Positions 12,018 to 20,867 of a DNA stretch of 64,000 bases are shown one piece after another. The position numbers and the translations under genes were made by a program. This stretch comes from Bog-756 sp963734435 (GTDB taxonomy: Bacteria; Actinomycetota; Acidimicrobiia; Acidimicrobiales; RAAP-2). The stretch is taken from contig CAVTHA010000008.1 in assembly GCA_963734435.1 (NCBI GenBank), positions 124,001 to 188,000 of the forward strand. The letters run 5' to 3'. How positions within the stretch are numbered: the first letter of the stretch is position 1; each line of letters starts with the position of its first letter. The notes under the pieces are model-generated. The model was not told the origin of the DNA, did no database searches, and was given only the letters and a program-made list of their open reading frames with translations.

Positions 12018-12857
12018 TCAGCCGTTGCGGGCGGCGGTGAGGATCGGCAGGTTGCGCTCGAAGATGATGCGCAGGCCGTGCAGCGTGAGCCAAGGCTCGA
12101 CGTACTCGATCTCGTCGGAATAGGGCGCGATGAGCTCGGACAGCCCCCCGGTGCCGACCACGGTGGATTCGCCCAGCACGGCCACGAACCGGCGGCACAG
12201 GCCGTCGACCTGGGCGGCGAACCCGAAGAGCGCGCCGGACTGGATCGACTCCACGGTCGACTTGCCGATGACGCTCCGCGGCTCCACCAGCTCGACGCGT
12301 CGCAGGGCGGCGGCATGTGCGAACAGGGCGTCCAGGCTGACGGCCACGCCCGGCGTGATGGCCCCACCGAGGTACTCCCCGGCCGCGGAGATGGCGTCGA
12401 AGGTGGTGGCCGTCCCGAGGTCGACCACGATGCAGGGCCCGCCGAACAGGTCGTAGGCCCCGACGCCGTTGGCGATGCGGTCGGCGCCGACTTCCTTCGG
12501 GTTGTCGTAGAGGATGGGCATCCCGCTCTTGACGCCCGGTTCGAGGACCACCGAGGGGACGTCGAACCATCGAGTCACCATCTGGCGCAGGTTGGCCGTG
12601 ACCAACGGCACCGAGGAGGTCACCGCGATCCCGCTCACGGCGGTGTCGATGTCGAGGCCGTCGAGATCGAGTAGCTGGGTGAGGAGCAGCGCGTGCTCGT
12701 CGGACGTCCGCTCGGCCACGGTGGACAGGCGCCAGTGATGGGCCAATCCGGCCGGTTCGTTCCCTTCCCGCGGTCCGGTGGACCCCGGGACGGTGACGTC
12801 GTCGACGAACAGGCCGACGACCGTCTCGGTGTTCCCGACGTCGATGGCCAGGAGCAT
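12018..12857 (-). CDS. coaX: type III pantothenate kinase
   Basis: CoaX phosphorylates pantothenate, the first step of coenzyme A synthesis. The ASKHA-fold signatures are LLAIDVGNTETVVGLF at the N-terminus (phosphate 1), GADRIANGVGAYDLFGG, and VVDLGTATTFDAIS (phosphate 2), with GGAITPGVAVSLDAL after it. The ATG at 12857 lies one base beyond the nadC stop, so translation is coupled; a longer open frame upstream is inside nadC. Length is 279. It ends the long cofactor operon and converges on the sulfatase 12 bp away. It uses the product of panC, located 3 kb upstream. Confidence 0.95.
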   Translation of the reverse strand: MLLAIDVGNTETVVGLFVDDVTVPGSTGPREGNEPAGLAHHWRLSTVAERTSDEHALLLTQLLDLDGLDIDTAVSGIAVTSSVPLVTANLRQMVTRWFDVPSVVLEPGVKSGMPILYDNPKEVGADRIANGVGAYDLFGGPCIVVDLGTATTFDAISAAGEYLGGAITPGVAVSLDALFAHAAALRRVELVEPRSVIGKSTVESIQSGALFGFAAQVDGLCRRFVAVLGESTVVGTGGLSELIAPYSDEIEYVEPWLTLHGLRIIFERNLPILTAARNG

Positions 12858-12858
12858 G

Positions 12859-13764
12859 TCAGCCCTCTCTGCCGGCGCTCGCCGGCAGATCGAATCCCAG
12901 ATCCAGCACCGGAGCCGAGTGGGTGAGCGCACCGACCGAGACGAGGTCCGCGCCGGCGGCCGCCAACAACGGCGCACTCTGCAGGCTGACCCCGCCCGAC
13001 ACCTCGACCAGCAGACCGGCGGCGTGCACCTCCGGCGCGCAGGCGGCCACCTCCTCGGGTGTCATGTTGTCGAGCATGATCACGGTCGCCCCGGCGGCCA
13101 CGGCCTCTGCCACCTGCTCGGCCCGGTCGCATTCCACCTCCACCATGCGTCCCGGCCACTTCCGCCGGGCCAGGCCCACCGCCTCGGTGATGCTGGCACC
13201 GGCCAGGTGGTTGTCCTTGATCAAGATGGCGTCCGAGAGATTGGCGCGGTGGTTGTGGCCGCCGCCGGCCCGCACCGCCGCCTTCTCCAGCGAGCGGAGG
13301 CCCGGAGTGGTCTTTCGGGTGTCGAGGACCCGGGCGTCCGGGTTGGCGGCCGTGACCGCGTCCACATAGCGGCGCGTGAGGGTGGCCACGCCGGACAGAT
13401 GACCGAGGAAGTTGAGCACCGTTCGCTCGGCGGTAAGCAAGGGCCGCAGCCGGCCGGACACCCGGGCGACCACGTCCCCGGGTGACACCGCCCCACCGTC
13501 GGCCACGATCCACTCGGTGCACAGCGACGGATCGATCTGGCGGAGGGTCTCGAGGGCGCAGGCCCGGCCGGCCACCACCCCCTGACCGCGGCTCACGACG
13601 TCGACCGCGGCGGTGGCGTCCTCCGCCACCAGCGAAGCGGTGAGGTCGCCCAGCGGGAGTACGTCCTCGGCGATGGCCCGGGTCACCGCCTCGACCACCG
13701 CCGGGCGGGGCGGGTCCATCGCTGCAGCCCCTCCGGCGGTGGGCGGTTGGCGTCGCCGGCTCAT
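12859..13764 (-). CDS. nadC: nicotinate-nucleotide diphosphorylase (quinolinate phosphoribosyltransferase)
   Basis: NadC converts quinolinate and PRPP to nicotinate mononucleotide in de novo NAD synthesis. Recognisable blocks are EDVLPLGDLTASLV, AERTVLNFLGHLSGVATLTRR, LDTRKTTPGLRSLEKAAV with substrate-binding Arg/Lys residues, GGGHNHRANLSDAILIKDNH and VEVSGGVSLQ. At 301 residues it is full length. Its ATG overlaps the nadB stop (ATGA), so the two are coupled. nadA is not next to them. Confidence 0.96.
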   Translation of the reverse strand: MSRRRQPPTAGGAAAMDPPRPAVVEAVTRAIAEDVLPLGDLTASLVAEDATAAVDVVSRGQGVVAGRACALETLRQIDPSLCTEWIVADGGAVSPGDVVARVSGRLRPLLTAERTVLNFLGHLSGVATLTRRYVDAVTAANPDARVLDTRKTTPGLRSLEKAAVRAGGGHNHRANLSDAILIKDNHLAGASITEAVGLARRKWPGRMVEVECDRAEQVAEAVAAGATVIMLDNMTPEEVAACAPEVHAAGLLVEVSGGVSLQSAPLLAAAGADLVSVGALTHSAPVLDLGFDLPASAGREG

Positions 13765-15455
13765 GACCGCGACCCGGGCCCGCCGGCGCCGGCGAAGGCG
13801 CCGTCACCCACATGGACGATGCGCCGGCGCCATGCTTCGTCCGGCCAGGGATGGTCGCCACGGGCGTGGGCGCCCCGCGTCTCGGTGCGCAGTGCCGCCG
13901 ACTCGAGGAGAGCGGTGGACGAAGTGACCAGGTTGGCCAGCTCACCACCGGCCCGGTCGAAGACCTCCGGCGCCAAGCTGGCACCGACGACGTCGACCAC
14001 GCCCTTCGCTCCCGCCAACGAAGCCGTGTCCCGGACCACGCCGGCACCTTCGATCATGGCGCGCTGCAGCTCGTCGCGGGCCTTGACCACGTCGCCGGCA
14101 TGGCCAACGACCCGTTCGCAGCGGGCCGGGACCGCCGGCCGCACCGGGAGGGCGGACCGCTCGACCAGGACCGGCGGTCCCCCACCCGGACCGGCGCCGC
14201 CATAGAGGTCCCGCATCGCTCCGGTGGACGCCGGACCGTCGACACCACTCAGGATCGACTCCGCCAGCCGGGCTCCGAACACCATGCCTTCGAGCAACGA
14301 ATTCGACGCCAGCCGGTTGGCGCCATGGACCCCGGTGCACGCCACTTCGCCGGCGGCCCACAGGCCGGGGAGACCGGTGGCCCCGGACAGGTCGGTGAGG
14401 ACACCGCCCGAGAGGTAGTGGGCGGCCGGGGCGATGGGGAGCCAGTCCTCGGAAGGATCGAGACCGATGGCCCGCAGCGAAGCGGCGATGGTCGGGAACC
14501 GGGCATCGAACGAGTCGAGCGCGGTGGCATCGAGCCAGAGGCTCTCCGCCCCCGCCATCCGCATTCGCTCCGCCATGGCCCGGCTGACCACGTCCCGCGG
14601 TGCCAGCTCGTCGACGAAGCGTTCACCCGCCGCGTCGCGGAAAATGGCGCCATGCCCGCGTAGGGCTTCGGACAGCAGCGGCCGGGGCATCGCCGGATGG
14701 TGCAGCGCCGTGGGGTGGAACTGCATGAACTCGACGTCGGCCACCGGCACACCGGCCCGCAGCGCCATGGCCAGCCCGTCGGCGGTGGCCTCGGCAGGAT
14801 TGGTGGTGACGGCGAACAGCTGCCCTGCCCCGCCGGTGGCGAGGACGGTGTGCTCGGCCCGCACCTCGACGGGGCTTCCGTCCAGGTCGAGGGCGCGAAC
14901 GCCCCGGCACCGCCCGCCCTCGACCAGCAGGTCGATGGCGAACCACTCCTCCATCACCGCCGTAGCACTCGCCCGGGTGGCGTCCACCAGGGCCCGCTCC
15001 ACCTCGGCGCCGGTGGCCGCACCACCGGCGTGGACCACCCGAGCCATCGAGTGCCCACCCTCCCGGGCCAGGGCCAGGGCTCCGCCTGGTTGGCGATCGA
15101 AGACGGCGCCGAGGGCGATGAGCTCCTCGACCCGTGACGGTCCCTCGTCCACCAGCACCCGCACCGCATCGGTGTCGCACAACCCCGCCCCGGCGGCCAG
15201 GGTGTCGGCCAGATGGAGATCGGTCGAGTCCTCGTCGCCACCGAGCACGGCGGCCACTCCGCCCTGGGCCCATCGGGTGGCCGACTGGGACAGCTCGCCC
15301 TTGGTCAGCACGCCGAGCCGAAGCCCGGCGGTCCCGCCCCCGGGGCGGGTGGCCGACAGCGTCCCGGCCAGGCGTACCGCCGCCGACAGACCCGCCACCC
15401 CGCTGCCGAGGACCAGGACGTCGAGCGCGCCCGGCGTCAGGTCGGAGCCGGTCAC
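13761..15455 (-). CDS. nadB: L-aspartate oxidase
   Basis: NadB is an FAD enzyme that oxidises L-aspartate to iminoaspartate, the substrate of NadA. The N-terminus holds the dinucleotide fold VLVLGSGVAGLSAAVRLAG. Family landmarks follow: SATRWAQGGVAAVLG, REGGHSMARVVHAGG, FMQFHPTAL, PRDVVSRAMAERM, and GLWAAGEVACTGVHGANRLASNSLLEG near residue 380. The helical C-terminal domain is present. It starts with GTG, 7 nt after the panC stop, and has 564 residues. Confidence 0.96.
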   Translation of the reverse strand: MTGSDLTPGALDVLVLGSGVAGLSAAVRLAGTLSATRPGGGTAGLRLGVLTKGELSQSATRWAQGGVAAVLGGDEDSTDLHLADTLAAGAGLCDTDAVRVLVDEGPSRVEELIALGAVFDRQPGGALALAREGGHSMARVVHAGGAATGAEVERALVDATRASATAVMEEWFAIDLLVEGGRCRGVRALDLDGSPVEVRAEHTVLATGGAGQLFAVTTNPAEATADGLAMALRAGVPVADVEFMQFHPTALHHPAMPRPLLSEALRGHGAIFRDAAGERFVDELAPRDVVSRAMAERMRMAGAESLWLDATALDSFDARFPTIAASLRAIGLDPSEDWLPIAPAAHYLSGGVLTDLSGATGLPGLWAAGEVACTGVHGANRLASNSLLEGMVFGARLAESILSGVDGPASTGAMRDLYGGAGPGGGPPVLVERSALPVRPAVPARCERVVGHAGDVVKARDELQRAMIEGAGVVRDTASLAGAKGVVDVVGASLAPEVFDRAGGELANLVTSSTALLESAALRTETRGAHARGDHPWPDEAWRRRIVHVGDGAFAGAGGPGSRS

Positions 15456-15462
15456 GCCGGGG

Positions 15463-16399
15463 TCAGTGGCTCCGGCGCGGATCGAGGTTGTCGATCAACC
15501 GGACCGGTCCCACCGTGGCGGCGATGAGGAGCCGGAGGGGGGCGCCGGCATCCACGGTGGAGGCCCGCTCCAGGTCATCGGCCCGTACCACTGTGGCGTA
15601 GTCCAGCACCACGTCGGGCTCCACCGCCACCACCTCGGCCATCACCCGCTCCACCTCATCGGCCCTCGCCTCACCATCGGCGATGGTGGCCGCCCCCGCT
15701 CGAAGGGCGCGGGACAGCGCCAGCGCCGCCGTTCGCTGCTCGGGGGACAGACGGGCATTGCGGCTGGACAGGGCCAGGCCGTCGGCGTCGCGGACGATCC
15801 CGCACCCGACGATCTCCGCCGGCAGCGAGAGGTCGGCGACGATCCGGCGCACCAGGGCCAGTTGTTGGAAGTCCTTCTCGCCGAAGTAGGCGCGGCACCG
15901 CCCCGTCATGGCCAGCAGCTTGACCACCACCGTCGCCACCCCGTCGAAGTGGCCCGGCCGGGACGCGCCCTCCCACCGGTCGGCGATGCCCGACAGCGAC
16001 ACGGTGGTCTGTGATCCGTCGGCGCGCTCGGGATACATCTCCTCGACTGACGGGGCGAAGACGATGTAGGCCCCGGCCGACGCCGCCAGGGCCAGGTCGG
16101 CGTCGAGGGTCCGCGGATAGCCGGTCAGGTCCGCCGGGTCCCCGAACTGTCTCGGGTTCACGAAGATCGGAGACCGCCACGACGTCGCATTCGGCCGCCG
16201 CCTGGCGAATGAGGGCGCGGTGACCGTCATGGAGCGCCCCCATGGTCGGGACGATCCCGACCGTGCGACCCGAGGCGCGGATGGCATCGAGGGCCGAGGT
16301 GAGCTCGACGATCGACTCGATGCGGGCGACCGTGTCCAGAGCCGGCCCGACGCCGAGCGGCGGTGCGGGCGCCGCCCCGGGTGCCGTGGCGGTGGTCAT
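15463..16399 (-). CDS. panC: pantothenate synthetase (frameshifted)
   Basis: PanC condenses pantoate and beta-alanine using ATP. The first part, read from the ATG at 16399, holds the ATP motif GIVPTMGALHDGHRALIRQA. Near 16165 the frame must move forward one base, so that CDVVAVS joins IFVNPRQFGDPADLTGYPR. The remainder (GHFDGVATVVVKLL, YFGEKDFQQLALVRR, LALSSRNARLSP) is complete to 15463. All catalytic motifs are present once the single extra base is removed. The start overlaps the DUF2520 gene stop (ATGA). panD is not in this operon. Confidence 0.92.
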
Positions 16400-17233
16400 G
16401 CCACTTGCTCGGCGCTGGCCGTCGCCGCGCTCGTGTCGCCGACCACCGGTTCGGCTCGCCGGGGTTCATCCGACCGGCGGTCGCCACTCCCCGACTCGCC
16501 GGCGGTGCCAAGGGACAACCGGCGGGCCAACCCCACCATGGCGTCGTAGGCGGCGAGCTCGGTGCGATGGCCGGGCATCGACGAGAGCACGGCACGGTGA
16601 CGGTCGACCGTCTCCCAGTCGCCGCGCCCGGCCGGCCCGGTGAGGGCACGTCGGGGACCGAGGGTCAGAGCATCCTCGGTGGCGGCACGCACCAGCCCGG
16701 CGAAGGCGTCGAGGGGGAGGCCGGCGGCCGCCGCCACCCGGTCGACCTGTCCGATGAGCGCCACCAGGTGGTTGGCGGCGATGGCGGCGGCGGCGTGATA
16801 GGCAGACCGCGAACGCGTCGTCGACCCGCACCACCTGGCCCCCGAGGGCCCGGACCAACCGGTCGACCAGGGGATCGCCGGCGACGGCGAAGGTGATCCC
16901 GGACCGCAGCCGCTCGGCGCCCACCACCGGGTTCGGCAGTGGCACCAGAGGATGGAGGGAGCCACGGCGGGGGTGGCCGTCGAGCACGCCGAGCCCCAGC
17001 GAACCGGACAGGTGGATGACCACGCAGCGCTCGTTCGCCTCCACCGCCGCGGCCACCCGGGCGACCTCGCCGTCCGGGGTGGCGATGACCAGGAGATCGA
17101 CGTCGCCGGAGGCAGCGGTCACCGACTGGCCACGGCCCAGTGCACCCAGCGACACGAAACCCCCGGCCGCCTCGAGCGCGGACGTCAACGACCGCCCCGC
17201 CCTTCCGGGCCCGATCGTGCGGAATGTGATCAC
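16396..17233 (-). CDS. Rossmann-like / DUF2520 domain protein (frameshifted)
   Basis: The N-terminal half is a dinucleotide-binding fold (TIGPGRAGRSLTSALEAAG, then VIHLSGSLGLGVL and RRGSLHPLVPLPNP). Near 16810 the frame moves forward one base; after it the DUF2520 helical domain begins (SAYHAAAAIAANHLVALIG) and continues with GPRRALTGPAGRGDW. Proteins of this architecture usually sit directly upstream of panC in actinobacteria, as here, with an ATGA overlap. Their reaction is not established; resemblance to ketopantoate and prephenate dehydrogenase folds suggests an NAD(P)-dependent role. Start codon GTG. Confidence 0.85.
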
Positions 17234-17302
17234 GAGTTCCCCTTTGTGACGTTCCGGCCCACGCAGGGTGCCGTTCGCTTCAGAGAATCCTGTTACCTGG
17301 TC

Positions 17303-17803
17303 TCAGAGTGTACCCACCACGGAGACCTGGCCACCAGCGGCTTCCACCTCGCGCCGGTCGACCAGGTCCGGGGCCAGCTCGTGCAGGGGAGCAAGGACGA
17401 AACGGCGCTCCCGCCACCGGGGATGGGGCACGGTGAGGTCGGGTTCGTCCATCGACACCCCGTCGATCCACAGGACGTCCGCGTCGAGCGTGCGGGGGCC
17501 CCACCGGGCGGCGCGCACCCGGCCGGCGGCGGCCTCCAGACGCCGGCACTCCTCGAGCAGCCGGAACGGGTCGGCGCCGGGAGCCACGGCCAGCTCGACT
17601 ACCAGGTTGAGGTAGGGCCCCTGGCCGTCGGGGCCCCCGACGGGCTCGGTCTCGTACACCCTGGACACCGCGGTCACCGGAGCCCGGGTGCCCGCCCGCA
17701 GCTGGTCCACGGCCCGGCGCAGGTGCGACCATCGGTCTCCGAGGTTGGAGCCGAGCCCGAGGAAGGCCCGCACGGTGGGGGGAGCGCCGGCCGTCCCGGT
17801 CAC
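17303..17803 (-). CDS. folK: 2-amino-4-hydroxy-6-hydroxymethyldihydropteridine diphosphokinase
   Basis: FolK transfers pyrophosphate from ATP to 6-hydroxymethyl-dihydropterin in folate synthesis. Signatures are FLGLGSNLGDR at the N-terminus, SRVYETEPVGGPDGQGPYLN in the middle, and WGPRTLDADVLWID, which carries the metal-binding aspartates, then VPHPRWRERRFVLAPL. At 166 residues it is full length. The GTG start overlaps the folB stop (GTGA). Confidence 0.96.
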   Translation of the reverse strand: MTGTAGAPPTVRAFLGLGSNLGDRWSHLRRAVDQLRAGTRAPVTAVSRVYETEPVGGPDGQGPYLNLVVELAVAPGADPFRLLEECRRLEAAAGRVRAARWGPRTLDADVLWIDGVSMDEPDLTVPHPRWRERRFVLAPLHELAPDLVDRREVEAAGGQVSVVGTL

Positions 17804-18216
17804 CGGACCCGGCTGATCCTGACCCCGACCGTGGCGATGTCGACGGCCATGGGCGGCTCGAGCTTTCGGATGTTCACGGTTGTGCCCATGATGCGCGGAT
17901 CGACGGCCAGGACGGCGGCGGCTACCGCATCGGCCAGCGCTTCGAGCAGCCCGTAGGAGCGGGGGCCCGAGACCAGCGCGGCGGCGGACTCGGCCACCGC
18001 CGCATAGTCCACCGTGTCGGCCAGCCGGTCGCTGCCCGATGCCGCCGTCAGGTCCACCGCCAGGTCGAGGTCGACCTCGAACGGCTGGGCCCGCACCTTC
18101 TCCTCGGGCAGGATCCCATGGGTCCCGACCACCCGGAGGCCACGCAGCTCGATCCGGTCACCGGTCGGGGCGGATGGCATCCCCGGGGCCGGAGACGGCC
18201 CGGCGGGCGCGATCAC
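17800..18216 (-). CDS. folB: dihydroneopterin aldolase
   Basis: FolB cleaves 7,8-dihydroneopterin to 6-hydroxymethyl-dihydropterin and glycolaldehyde. The conserved parts are IELRGLRVVGTHGILPEEK, in which HG replaces the more usual YHGVxxxE region, DTVDYAAVAESAAALV, the SYGLLEALADAVA helix with the catalytic Glu, and VNIRKLEPPM with the catalytic Lys. It has 138 residues including a short Pro-rich N-terminal extension. The GTG start overlaps the upstream stop (GTGA). Confidence 0.94.
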   Translation of the reverse strand: MIAPAGPSPAPGMPSAPTGDRIELRGLRVVGTHGILPEEKVRAQPFEVDLDLAVDLTAASGSDRLADTVDYAAVAESAAALVSGPRSYGLLEALADAVAAAVLAVDPRIMGTTVNIRKLEPPMAVDIATVGVRISRVR

Positions 18217-18758
18217 TCGGCGCCGGGTGCGTCACCCCCGGCACCCGGCCGCACCGAGGCATGATCGAGCTGCCCGGCGAAGGCCACCAGCTCGCGCCCG
18301 CCGGGGCCCATGGGATGCCCGGTCATGTGCTCGAGCACCGTGATGGCCTGGGGACCGCTCGGCAGCCGGTCGGACCAGAGCAGGTAGCCAGCCACCACGC
18401 CGGCCACCCGGTCGCCGAGCTCCTCTTGATGGATGAGGATCCGTTCGCCGGCCGCCAGGCGGGCGTGCACCTGGCCATAGAGATCGGCCAGCAGGCCCCG
18501 GGTGTCCCCCGTGGAGGGCAGGGGGAAGTGCTCGCTGGCCATCGATCGCTCCTCATAGGCCTGCAGGTTGTGCGACGACGGGAGCAGGGAGAAGATCCGA
18601 GTGAACCCGTGGACCTGCAGCCAGATGATCTCCTCTTGACGCCGCACCTTGCGGTGGTTGGGGGCGAAGCCCCCGGGCCGCTCGCTGACCGCCAGGCGGT
18701 CCTTGATCACCCAGGTGAAATTGCGCGGGGGGATGCCGGCGGCCCACTTCCCCTTCAT
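18213..18758 (-). CDS. dual-specificity-phosphatase-like protein lacking the catalytic Cys
   Basis: The 181-residue protein (KGKWAAGIPPRNFTWVIKDR at the start) has the layout of a small cysteine-based phosphatase: GFTRIFSLLPSSHNL resembles the early DSP strand, and ILIHQEELGDRVAGVVAGYLLW aligns with the P-loop plus following helix. But the canonical H-C-x2-G-x2-R reads H-Q-E-E-L-G-D-R: Cys is Gln, the first Gly is Leu, only His and the last Arg remain. That predicts no Cys-based catalysis. It sits between folP and folB with a 4-nt overlap to folB, so a folate-linked binding or regulatory role is an inference. The assignment to the DSP fold is by pattern only. Confidence 0.65.
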   Translation of the reverse strand: MKGKWAAGIPPRNFTWVIKDRLAVSERPGGFAPNHRKVRRQEEIIWLQVHGFTRIFSLLPSSHNLQAYEERSMASEHFPLPSTGDTRGLLADLYGQVHARLAAGERILIHQEELGDRVAGVVAGYLLWSDRLPSGPQAITVLEHMTGHPMGPGGRELVAFAGQLDHASVRPGAGGDAPGAE

Positions 18759-18799
18759 GATGCAGCCTCCGGCCCGTTCATGATGCAGCCTCCGGCCCG
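18754..18799. repeat. perfect 23-bp tandem duplication spanning the folP stop
   Basis: A 23-bp unit (beginning TTCATGATGCAGCCT on the plus strand) occurs twice with no spacer, at 18754-18776 and 18777-18799. Read on the minus strand each copy carries GGAGG, a short gap and an ATG, so the ribosome-binding site and start of the downstream gene are duplicated. The first ATG opens an eight-codon frame (MNGPEAAS) whose TGA overlaps the real ATG of the phosphatase-like gene. The same TGA context, one copy upstream, ends folP. Confidence 0.9.
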
Positions 18800-19635
18800 C
18801 TGGTGAGCCGGCCTCTAGCCGCTTGACGACCGGCCTCGGGCGGCGGTCCCACCAGCACGGCGGCCTGCACGGTGGGGGCGACGTCATGGACCCGCACCAT
18901 GCGGACGCCCTGGTGCATGGACCAGGTGGCGGTGGCCAACGAACCGGGGAGCCGGTCGTCGACCGGGGCCGGACTCCCGTCCGCCCGGGGTGCCAGCCAG
19001 CCGAGAAAGCTCTTGCGGCTGGTCCCGACCATGACCGGATAGCCGGTGGCCACCAGGTCGCCCAACGAGCCGAGCAGGGAGAGGTTGTGGTCCAGGCTCT
19101 TGCCGAACCCGATGCCCGGGTCGATCCACACCTCGGACACGCCGGCGGCGGTGGCCCGACCGGCCCGGTCGGCCAGCAGATCCGACACCTCCGACACCAC
19201 GTCGTCGTAGCGCGGGTCGCGCTGCATGGAGGCCGGGGTGCCCTGGCGGTGCATGGCCACCCAACCGACGCGGCGACGGGCGGCCACCGGCCACAGGCTG
19301 GCGGACACGTCGTTGATCAGGGAGGCCCCGGCATCGACGGCCGCCTCGGCCACCGCTTCCTTGGTGGTGTCGACCGAGATCCGCACCCTGCCGGCCAGCG
19401 CCTCGATGACCGGCACCACTCGGGCCAGCTCTTCGTCGACCGGGACCGGATCCGCTCCGGGCCTGGTCGACTCACCCCCCACGTCGACGATGTCGGCGCC
19501 CTCGTCGATCATCTCATGACCTCTCATGACCGCCCGGTCCCTTTCGAACCACTCTCCTCCGTCGGAGAATGAATCAGGTGTCACGTTGAGGATCCCCATC
19601 ACCAGACAATGTCCATCGTTGGCGAAACCGGGCAT
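18778..19635 (-). CDS. folP: dihydropteroate synthase
   Basis: FolP joins p-aminobenzoate to hydroxymethyl-dihydropterin diphosphate and is the sulfonamide target. Signatures are MGILNVTPDSFSDGGEW, GADIVDVGGESTRPGADPV, ISVDTTKEAVAEAA, GASLINDVSA, WIDPGIGFGKSLDHNL and VGTSRKSFLGWL. The ATG at 19635 is chosen because it sits just before GHCLVMGILNVTPDSF; a longer open frame upstream is non-homologous. It has 285 residues. Its last codons lie in the second copy of a 23-bp tandem duplication, so the natural C-terminus may differ by a few residues. Confidence 0.95.
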   Translation of the reverse strand: MPGFANDGHCLVMGILNVTPDSFSDGGEWFERDRAVMRGHEMIDEGADIVDVGGESTRPGADPVPVDEELARVVPVIEALAGRVRISVDTTKEAVAEAAVDAGASLINDVSASLWPVAARRRVGWVAMHRQGTPASMQRDPRYDDVVSEVSDLLADRAGRATAAGVSEVWIDPGIGFGKSLDHNLSLLGSLGDLVATGYPVMVGTSRKSFLGWLAPRADGSPAPVDDRLPGSLATATWSMHQGVRMVRVHDVAPTVQAAVLVGPPPEAGRQAARGRLTSGPEAAS

Positions 19636-19688
19636 GACGACACAGCGTAAACCAGGTGGCAAGGGCCCGCCGGGGGCCCGGCCGGCGG

Positions 19689-20257
19689 TCAGCGGCCGCG
19701 GACGAACTGCATGGCTTCCATCCGAGTGGAGGCGTCGTTGCGGAACAGTCCCCGGACCGCCGAGGTGACGGTCGAGGTCCCCGACTTCTTGACCCCGCGC
19801 ATGGACATGCACAGGTGCTCGGCGTCCACCACGACCAGGACGCCCTTGGGGAGAAGGGCCTTCTCGATGGCGTCGGCGATCTCGGTGGTCATCCGCTCCT
19901 GCACCTGGAGGCGGCGGGCAAACACGTCCACCAGGCGGGCCAGCTTGGACAGGCCGGTGATGCGTCCGTCGTCACCGGGGATGTAGGCGACGTGAGCGCG
20001 GCCGATGAAGGGGATCAGGTGGTGCTCGCACAGGGATGCGAAGGGAATGTCCCGGACCATGACCATCTCGTCGTGCTCGGCTGCGAAAGTCACCTCGAGG
20101 TGGTCGGCCGGGTCCTCGCCGAACCCGGCGACGAGCTCCTCGTACATCGGGCCACCCGTCCCGGCGTCCGGACCAGCCCGTCCCGCTTCGGGTCCTCGCC
20201 CAACGCCGTGAGCAACTCGGTGACGGCCCGCTCGATGCGGGCGGTGTCGACGCTCAT
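19689..20257 (-). CDS. folE: GTP cyclohydrolase I (frameshifted)
   Basis: FolE opens GTP to dihydroneopterin triphosphate, the first folate step. From the ATG at 20257 the frame reads SVDTARIERAVTELLTALG and LVRTPGRVAR, the normal N-terminal helices. Near 20149 one base is missing; the continuing frame reads MYEELVAGFGEDP and the whole catalytic core: FASLCEHHLIPFIGRAHVAY (zinc Cys and His), ITGLSKLARLVDVFARRLQVQERMT, and HLCMSMRGV with the second zinc Cys. Both halves abut exactly as in intact FolE, so a one-base deletion in the sequence is the simplest reading. The usual upstream neighbour ftsH is absent. Confidence 0.93.
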
Positions 20258-20286
20258 CGCCCCCGTCCGTTCACCGCTGGGCGGCC

Positions 20287-20804
20287 TTACGGTGAACCGC
20301 TGGCGTAGCTGTGGATGGCTCTGAGGTTGCGCAGGCGTTCACCGACATCAAGGCCATATCCCACCACGAATCCCGGCGGTATGTGAAAACCGACGTAGGC
20401 CAGATCGAGGTCGGCCCGCTGCTGACCCTCCTTGACCAGCAGGGCGCAGATCTCCAGGCTGGCCGGGTCGCGGGCCAGCAGGTAGCGCTGCAGGTAGCTG
20501 AGCGTGAGGCCGCTGTCGACGATGTCCTCCACCACCAGCACGTGGCGATCGGTCAGGTCCGCGTCGAGGTCCTTCACGATGCGCACGACGCCCGACGTCT
20601 TGGTGGCGCTGCCGTAGGACGAGACCGCCATGAAGTCGACCTCGACGGGAGGTCGATGGCCCTCGACGAGGTCGCTCATGAACACGAAGCGCCCCCTTCA
20701 GCACGCCGACCAGCAGCGGCGGTCTGCCGGCATAGTCGGCGCGTGATCTGCTTCGCCCGAGCTGGGCGACGCGGTGCTGGAGCTCGGCCTCGGAGACGAT
20801 CACC
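20287..20804 (-). CDS. hpt: hypoxanthine phosphoribosyltransferase (frameshifted)
   Basis: Hpt salvages hypoxanthine and guanine with PRPP. The C-terminal two thirds are clean: FMSDLVEGHRPPVEVDFMAV, the PRPP loop VLVVEDIVDSGLTLSYL and FVVGYGLDVGERLRNL. The N-terminal third (VIVSEAELQHRVAQLG, then DYAGRPPLLVGVLKGA) is in another frame, with one extra base near 20690 joining GVLKGA to FVFMSDL. Around 20735 two compensating shifts probably hide the usual QITRDYAG. The GTG at 20802-20804 is a tentative start. Its stop lies 30 bp from the folE start. Confidence 0.85.
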
Positions 20805-20867
20805 GGTCCGATCCCCGGGCCGTAATGCGTCGAGCCCGGGCGCGCCCTGCCGCCACAGCCGATCGCG

